Source of the DNA: Chryseobacterium gleum
GTDB taxonomy: Bacteria > Bacteroidota > Bacteroidia > Flavobacteriales > Flavobacteriaceae
DNA: 38,109 bases
Assembly: GCA_945897915.1 (NCBI GenBank)
Contig: CAMDGB010000022.1
Span: forward strand, 1 to 38,109
Direction: 5' to 3'
Position 1 is the stretch's first letter; each line of letters opens with the position of its first letter. Below the pieces are notes generated by a model. The model was not told where the DNA came from. It did no database searches and worked only from the letters and a program-made list of their open reading frames with translations. The position numbers and the translations under genes were made by a program. Positions 34,289 through 38,109 of this stretch are shown piece after piece.

Positions 34289-35806
34289 TTATTGCATTAA
34301 ATATTCTTTTACTTTTTGAACTATAGGATACATTATTTGATCTTCTTTAAACTCAGGAACAATTACCCTAACATCGTCATATATCTTTCTAGTCACTGAA
34401 GATATTTCGTTTTTATAGTTAAGAGCATCAATAGCCTGAATAATAGTAATTAATTCAATAGCTAAGACTTCAAAAGCATTTTCAATTACTTTGCTTGTGA
34501 TTAATGCTGCATTAGTCCCCATACTAACAATGTCTTGATTGTCATTATTGTTTGGAATGCTATGGACATACATTGGATTTGAAAGCATTTGACTCTCTGC
34601 TGTTGTTGAAGTTGCTGTAAATTGAACACCTTGCATTCCAAAATTAAATCCTAAAACCCCCAAGTTAACAAATGGCGGCAAAATCTCATTTAACTTTGAA
34701 TTTAACAAATAATTTAATTGACGCTCAGATAACATTGTTAATTTTGCAATAACAATTTTTAATTTATCCATTTCTAATGAGATATAATCGCCATGAAAAT
34801 TTCCTCCATGAAAAACTTGCTTGTTTTTTACATCAACTATTGGATTATCATTTGCTGAATTAATTTCATTTTCGAGTATTTGAGAAGTATAATTAATAGT
34901 ATCTAATACAGGTCCTAAAATTTGAGGTACACAACGAATTGAATAATATTCTTGCACTTTTTCTTTAAAAACATCTTCGTTATTGTTGCCTTTATACAAG
35001 TGCTCATCTCTTTTTCTTACTAAACTACTATCAGATAAATTATCTCGCATTATTTTTGCAATTTCTTGCTGTCCAAAATGTTTTTTAGCGTTATTTAATT
35101 CTAAAGATAAATGATCATCATATGCTTTCACAATTTCGTTAATTGCACAAGAGCATTTAACAGACCAATCTAATATTTTTCTTGAATTATGTACATTCAC
35201 AATTCCAATACCCGTCATTACAGAAGTTCCGTTCATTAAAGCTATGCCCTCACGAATTTCAACATTAATTGGTTTTAAGTTTTCAATTTCAAAAACTTTT
35301 TTAGTTGGTAATCTTTCTCCTTTATAAAAAACTTCTCCTTCACCAATTAATGCTAATGCCAAATGTGCTAATTGCACTAAATCACCACTTGCCCCTACAC
35401 CCCCATGCTCAAAAATTAAAGGAGTAATGTCTCTATTTAAAAACTCTTTCATTAAATGAATTACAGATGGATGTACTCCAGAATTTCCTAAAGAAAGTGT
35501 ATTTAATCTTGCTAAAATAACCGCTTTTACATTTACTGCATCTAACGGTTTACCAATGCCAGAAGAATGACTTCTAATCAGGTTATATTGAAGCTGCAAT
35601 CTGTCTTCCTCTTTAATTCTGTATTGGGCCATGGGGCCAAAACCAGTATTAACACCATAAATAACTTTATTCTCAGAAAACTTCTTTAAAAAAGCGAAAC
35701 TTTCTTCAACTCTATCTATTACAGCGCTACTAACTTCTACTTTATTATTATTAAAAATTATTGAAGTAAAATCTTCTATAGTTAAATATTCGTTTAACAT
35801 GCTCAT
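34289..35806 (-). CDS. tal: Tyrosine ammonia-lyase (MIO enzyme, HAL/TAL/PAL family)
   Basis: 505 residues. The MIO cofactor forms from Ala139-Ser140-Gly141 in GGVGASGDLVQL. Tyr50 in VIYGVNTGFGP is the catalytic Tyr; NDNPIVD and the QSTTA-like TATSTTAESQ block are also conserved. The substrate-selectivity pair is Ser79-His80 (LIRSHSSG). That pair is usual in histidine lyases but, as I recall, is also present in the confirmed TAL of Flavobacterium johnsoniae, which this protein strongly resembles throughout. No hut genes are nearby, so deamination of tyrosine to 4-coumarate, the flexirubin starter, is the best call. First gene of operon 1; starts at 35806 or 35800 (two in-frame Mets). Confidence 0.88.
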   Translation of the reverse strand: MSMLNEYLTIEDFTSIIFNNNKVEVSSAVIDRVEESFAFLKKFSENKVIYGVNTGFGPMAQYRIKEEDRLQLQYNLIRSHSSGIGKPLDAVNVKAVILARLNTLSLGNSGVHPSVIHLMKEFLNRDITPLIFEHGGVGASGDLVQLAHLALALIGEGEVFYKGERLPTKKVFEIENLKPINVEIREGIALMNGTSVMTGIGIVNVHNSRKILDWSVKCSCAINEIVKAYDDHLSLELNNAKKHFGQQEIAKIMRDNLSDSSLVRKRDEHLYKGNNNEDVFKEKVQEYYSIRCVPQILGPVLDTINYTSQILENEINSANDNPIVDVKNKQVFHGGNFHGDYISLEMDKLKIVIAKLTMLSERQLNYLLNSKLNEILPPFVNLGVLGFNFGMQGVQFTATSTTAESQMLSNPMYVHSIPNNNDNQDIVSMGTNAALITSKVIENAFEVLAIELITIIQAIDALNYKNEISSVTRKIYDDVRVIVPEFKEDQIMYPIVQKVKEYLMQ

Positions 35807-35871
35807 TATTAGCGATTTAATTTTTATTAAAAAATTACAAATTATTTATAGATTAATAAAAAATATGTGAT

Positions 35872-35879
35872 TAAATTTG
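35872..35879 (+). promoter_or_regulatory. Candidate -7 element TAAATTTG for the halogenase-like gene
   Basis: Exact TAnnTTTG on the plus strand, 43 bases before the ATG at 35923, in the 116-base divergent region. No -33 TTTG at the right distance. The opposite promoter for tal must lie in the same region but I found no exact match. Confidence 0.35.
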
Positions 35880-35922
35880 ATGCCATAAAGGTAACATATT
35901 CTTACAAACAAAAAAGAAAAAT

Positions 35923-37152
35923 ATGACTCAAGAATTTATAGATGTTTTAGTAATTGGTGCAGGTCCATCAGGTTGCGTTTCGGCCTCTTATTTACATAAC
36001 AATAATGTAAAAGTAAAAGTAGTTGAAAAAACAAAATTTCCAAGACTAGTTGTTGGCGAAAGTTTAATTCCTAGAGTTATGGATCATTTTGATGAAGCGG
36101 GTTTATTTCAGGCATTAGATAGAATGAATTTTGAAAAAAAACTAGGTGCGCGTTTCATACGAGGAAATGAAATTTGTGTTTTTGATTTTAGTAATAAATT
36201 TTCTGAAGGTTGGGATTGGACTTGGCAGGTGCCTAGAGCAGATTTTGATAATACATTAGCAAAAGAAGTTATAAATAAAGGAATTGATTTAGAATTTGAA
36301 TCGGAAGTGATTGCTGTCCAATTTGATGGCAGAAATTCAGTAACTACGGTTAAAGATAAAAATGGAAATTTAAATGAAATTCATGCTAAATTTATTATCG
36401 ATTCTAGTGGTTACGGGCGTGTTTTGCCTAGATTATTAGATTTAGATACGCCATCAAAATTAGACCCACATTCTTCTATTTTCACACACGTACAAGATAA
36501 AAACAGGCCAGAAGGTGAAGAAGGAACTTTAATTTCATTTGATATTTTAGAGACTGAAGTTTGGCTTTGGGTAATTCCTTTCTCAAATGGCAACACAAGT
36601 ATAGGGGTTGTTGGACCTACGCCATATATAAATTCATTATCTAATAATAACAATACCGAAGCACTAAAAAATGCAATTCAATTATCCGATTATTACATAA
36701 AACGATTTGGCGATGTTGAATTCTTATTTGATCCTGTTAAACTGGAAAATTATTCGCGTTCTGTAAAACAAATGTACGGTGCAGGTTTTGCACTAACTGG
36801 AAATAGTTCAGAATTTTTAGATCCTGTTTTCTCCTCTGGTGTTGCTTTCGCTACAGAATCTGGTATGCTTGCTGCAAAATTAATTCATAAAGAACTGAAT
36901 GGAATAACTGTTGATTGGGAGGTTGAATTTAGTCAATATATGAAAAGAGGAATTGGTGTTTTTACTACTTATGTAAAAGAGTGGTATACAGGAAATTTAC
37001 AAACCCTTTTCTTTCACCAACCTGAAAATCCAGATGTTAAAAGAAAAATTTGTGCTGTTTTAGCGGGTTATGTTTGGGATCAAGAAAATCCTTTTGTAAA
37101 AAAACACGATAATGTTATTAAAAACATGGCACACATGTTAAACTTAAAATAA
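35923..37152 (+). CDS. Flavin-dependent halogenase-like monooxygenase
   Basis: 409 residues. FAD motif GAGPSG (12-17). Two family markers of flavin-dependent halogenases are present: WLWVIP (214-219), fitting WxWxIP, and FLDPVFSSG (298-306), fitting the FxxPxxSxG pattern typical of enzymes acting on phenols or carrier-bound substrates. Lys72/Lys73 in NFEKKLGA stand where the catalytic Lys lies in relatives. Reduced flavin must come from another reductase, none being in the window. Chlorinated flexirubins are known, so the likely job is halogenating the hydroxyaryl ring. A hydroxylase of the same fold remains possible. The gene is divergent from operon 1 and ends at a hairpin. Confidence 0.82.
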   Translation: MTQEFIDVLVIGAGPSGCVSASYLHNNNVKVKVVEKTKFPRLVVGESLIPRVMDHFDEAGLFQALDRMNFEKKLGARFIRGNEICVFDFSNKFSEGWDWTWQVPRADFDNTLAKEVINKGIDLEFESEVIAVQFDGRNSVTTVKDKNGNLNEIHAKFIIDSSGYGRVLPRLLDLDTPSKLDPHSSIFTHVQDKNRPEGEEGTLISFDILETEVWLWVIPFSNGNTSIGVVGPTPYINSLSNNNNTEALKNAIQLSDYYIKRFGDVEFLFDPVKLENYSRSVKQMYGAGFALTGNSSEFLDPVFSSGVAFATESGMLAAKLIHKELNGITVDWEVEFSQYMKRGIGVFTTYVKEWYTGNLQTLFFHQPENPDVKRKICAVLAGYVWDQENPFVKKHDNVIKNMAHMLNLK

Positions 37153-37153
37153 C

Positions 37154-37183
37154 AAAAAACGAGCAATTAATTTCTCGTTTTTT
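37154..37183. terminator. Bidirectional terminator hairpin
   Basis: AAAAAACGAG (37154-37163) and CTCGTTTTTT (37174-37183): perfect 10-bp stem, 10-base loop, T-run on either strand. It starts 2 bases after the halogenase-like stop and lies 19 bases from the convergent gene's stop. Confidence 0.8.
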
Positions 37184-37201
37184 ATATTAAAATTATACTT
37201 T

Positions 37202-37807
37202 TTACTTAATTTGTTTTGCGATTATTTTAGCTAACGTTTTCCCTGTTTTCGCAAAACCTTCTCCAATTCGAGTCTCATTACTAAAATTGCTCCCCCATTG
37301 ATCTCCTGGAGCATTTTCACTTGACATAAGAACCACAACATTTGATTTATTCGCTGTTTCAACTATTTTTAAATTAGTTGTAACTTTAGCTGGTTGTTTC
37401 ATCATTGCAACATCCCAACCTGGATAAATCCAGACTACTTCTACAATTAATGTGTATTTAGCTGTTGGGAGACTCTCTTGAAATGAAATATTAGTCTTCT
37501 CTTTTAAACTAACTACATTTATTAACTCTAAAAATTTAGGGTTCCAGATCATATCTTTGCTTCCTTGCCATTTCTTTTTCCAAATGTCTCCAATTCCTTT
37601 TTTTTCATTTAATTCAGTAACTCTATTGTTTACATATTGCTCTTCCGTTAAATTATCCTTCATTAACTTTAGAATTGAATAATCAAATTCAACATTAACC
37701 TCTTTTTCTCCGGCTAACAATTTAAAATCGCCTGAAATAATTTTTGTGTTTTGAGCAAATACAAAAGAAGTTACTAAAATAAAAAATAATGTTGTGTGTT
37801 TTTTCAT
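37202..37807 (-). CDS. Secreted protein of unknown function
   Basis: 201 residues with a signal peptide (MKKHTTLFFILVTSFVFA, cut before QNT). The mature protein alternates short strands and ends in an amphipathic helix, GEGFAKTGKTLAKIIAKQI. The middle (TLIVEVVWIYPGWDVAMMK) is a beta segment. No family recognised. It is convergent with the halogenase-like gene and has its own upstream region shared with prfC, so it is likely not part of the pigment operons. Confidence 0.8.
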   Translation of the reverse strand: MKKHTTLFFILVTSFVFAQNTKIISGDFKLLAGEKEVNVEFDYSILKLMKDNLTEEQYVNNRVTELNEKKGIGDIWKKKWQGSKDMIWNPKFLELINVVSLKEKTNISFQESLPTAKYTLIVEVVWIYPGWDVAMMKQPAKVTTNLKIVETANKSNVVVLMSSENAPGDQWGSNFSNETRIGEGFAKTGKTLAKIIAKQIK

Positions 37808-37990
37808 TGGTTACATATTTTGTTGATTATTACTGTGTTACTATATAAATTTAAAAAAATTTATGTTAAATAATATATTATAATTGTTTTGTTTCTATCT
37901 ACAACTTCTTTTTGTAAATGTATTCTATTTAATAATCATTTCCAAAAAAATAATATTATGCTATATTACAATAAAACCATATCTCTATGA

Positions 37991-38014
37991 AAAATAGTAT
38001 TTAAAATAGTATTT
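37991..38014. repeat. 12-bp perfect tandem duplication before prfC
   Basis: AAAATAGTATTT occurs twice with no spacer. The second copy supplies the start of the prfC -7 box; the first copy, followed by AAAA, does not complete a TTTG. Confidence 0.7.
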
Positions 38015-38017
38015 TTG
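38010..38017 (+). promoter_or_regulatory. -7 promoter element TATTTTTG for prfC
   Basis: Exact TAnnTTTG match, 16 bases before the prfC ATG, giving a leader of about 10 bases. Confidence 0.5.
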
Positions 38018-38033
38018 CGGAAAATTAATACTC

Positions 38034-38109
38034 ATGAGTTTCGAAAAAGAAATTGCCCGTAGAAGAACTTTTGGAATTATCTCGCATCCAGATGCAGGAA
38101 AAACTACGT
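38034..38109 (+). CDS. prfC: Peptide chain release factor 3 (first 25 codons, runs off the right edge)
   Basis: The open frame begins [20 protein letters not shown] and continues into the GTPase P-loop (AGKTT) at the edge. [16 protein letters not shown] is diagnostic of RF3, a translational GTPase that recycles RF1/RF2; the housekeeping gene marks the end of the pigment cluster. Confidence 0.9.
   Translation, partial: MSFEKEIARRRTFGIISHPDAGKTT

Noticed and set aside
4269..35806. Carotenoid biosynthesis cluster, suggested by two CrtI-like proteins
   Set aside because: No phytoene synthase, lycopene cyclase or other isoprenoid gene is present; ACPs, ketosynthases, TAL and DarA/DarB indicate a polyketide pigment.
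34289..35806. Histidine utilisation (hutH)
   Set aside because: No hutU, hutI or hutG nearby, and the gene opens a pigment operon; the HAL-like Ser-His pair is not decisive.
5000..36700. Numerous open frames of 60-140 codons antisense to the pigment genes (for example 10983-11213, 14609-14797, 26415-26831)
   Set aside because: They mirror strong coding sequence in other frames and show no domain or start signal of their own.
1..38109. CRISPR arrays, tRNA/rRNA genes, phage or defence systems
   Set aside because: No regularly spaced repeats, tRNA-like cloverleaf, integrase, nuclease or toxin-type proteins were seen.

Overview
The window looks like chromosomal DNA of a Flavobacterium-type member of the Bacteroidota. 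Evidence: very AT-rich DNA, promoters with the Bacteroidetes -7 element TAnnTTTG, few Shine-Dalgarno sites, an FG-GAP/VCBS secreted protein, WG repeats, and a tyrosine ammonia-lyase closely resembling (from memory) the well-studied Flavobacterium johnsoniae enzyme. About 31 kb (4.3-37.2 kb) is one biosynthetic gene cluster for a flexirubin-type pigment, i.e. an aryl polyene acid esterified to a dialkylresorcinol.

Layout. 1-4.2 kb (left flank): the 5' part of a secreted FG-GAP protein (minus strand), two convergent paralogous membrane-anchored AraC-type regulators, and a frameshifted remnant of a third AraC protein. 4.3-14.5 kb (minus-strand operon 2, from its own TAnnTTTG promoter): FabZ-like dehydratase, small secreted protein, GT2-DUF2062 glycosyltransferase, giant MMPL exporter/PlsC acyltransferase/decayed methyltransferase fusion, CrtI-like oxidoreductase, C45-type Ntn lipoprotein, PaaK-like adenylate-forming ligase. 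14.54-14.57 kb: perfect palindromic terminator. 14.6-35.8 kb (minus-strand operon 1, very tightly packed): tyrosine ammonia-lyase, WG-repeat protein, FabG, ketosynthase, ACP, LpxL-type acyltransferase, CrtI-like oxidoreductase, DarA, DarB, two ApeP-like dehydratases, HTH-like protein, BtrH-like acyltransferase, ABC exporter pair, thioesterase, ketosynthase, half-size KS-like protein, second ACP, ketosynthase plus chain-length factor, polysaccharide deacetylase, LolA-like protein, lipoprotein, outer-membrane barrel. 35.9-37.2 kb: a divergent flavin-dependent halogenase-like gene ending at a hairpin shared with a convergent secreted protein of unknown function. The right edge holds the first codons of prfC (release factor 3).

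How the genes probably work together (family knowledge plus inference). The ammonia-lyase makes 4-coumarate and the PaaK-like ligase activates it. ACP, ketosynthase/chain-length factor, FabG and the hotdog dehydratases extend it to an aryl polyene. DarB and DarA make the dialkylresorcinol. Acyltransferases (BtrH-like, C45-like, PlsC or LpxL-like are candidates) join the halves. CrtI-like and halogenase-like flavoproteins tailor the product. MMPL, ABC, LolA, lipoprotein and barrel proteins move it to the outer membrane.

Most interesting: the dehydratases appear to carry complementary halves of the FabZ active site (one keeps His and lacks Glu, two keep Glu and lack His), which predicts obligate heterodimers. 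Also notable are two candidate ester-forming enzymes, an HTH-like protein inside the operon, and a decayed methyltransferase domain. No tRNA, rRNA, CRISPR array or intact mobile element was seen.
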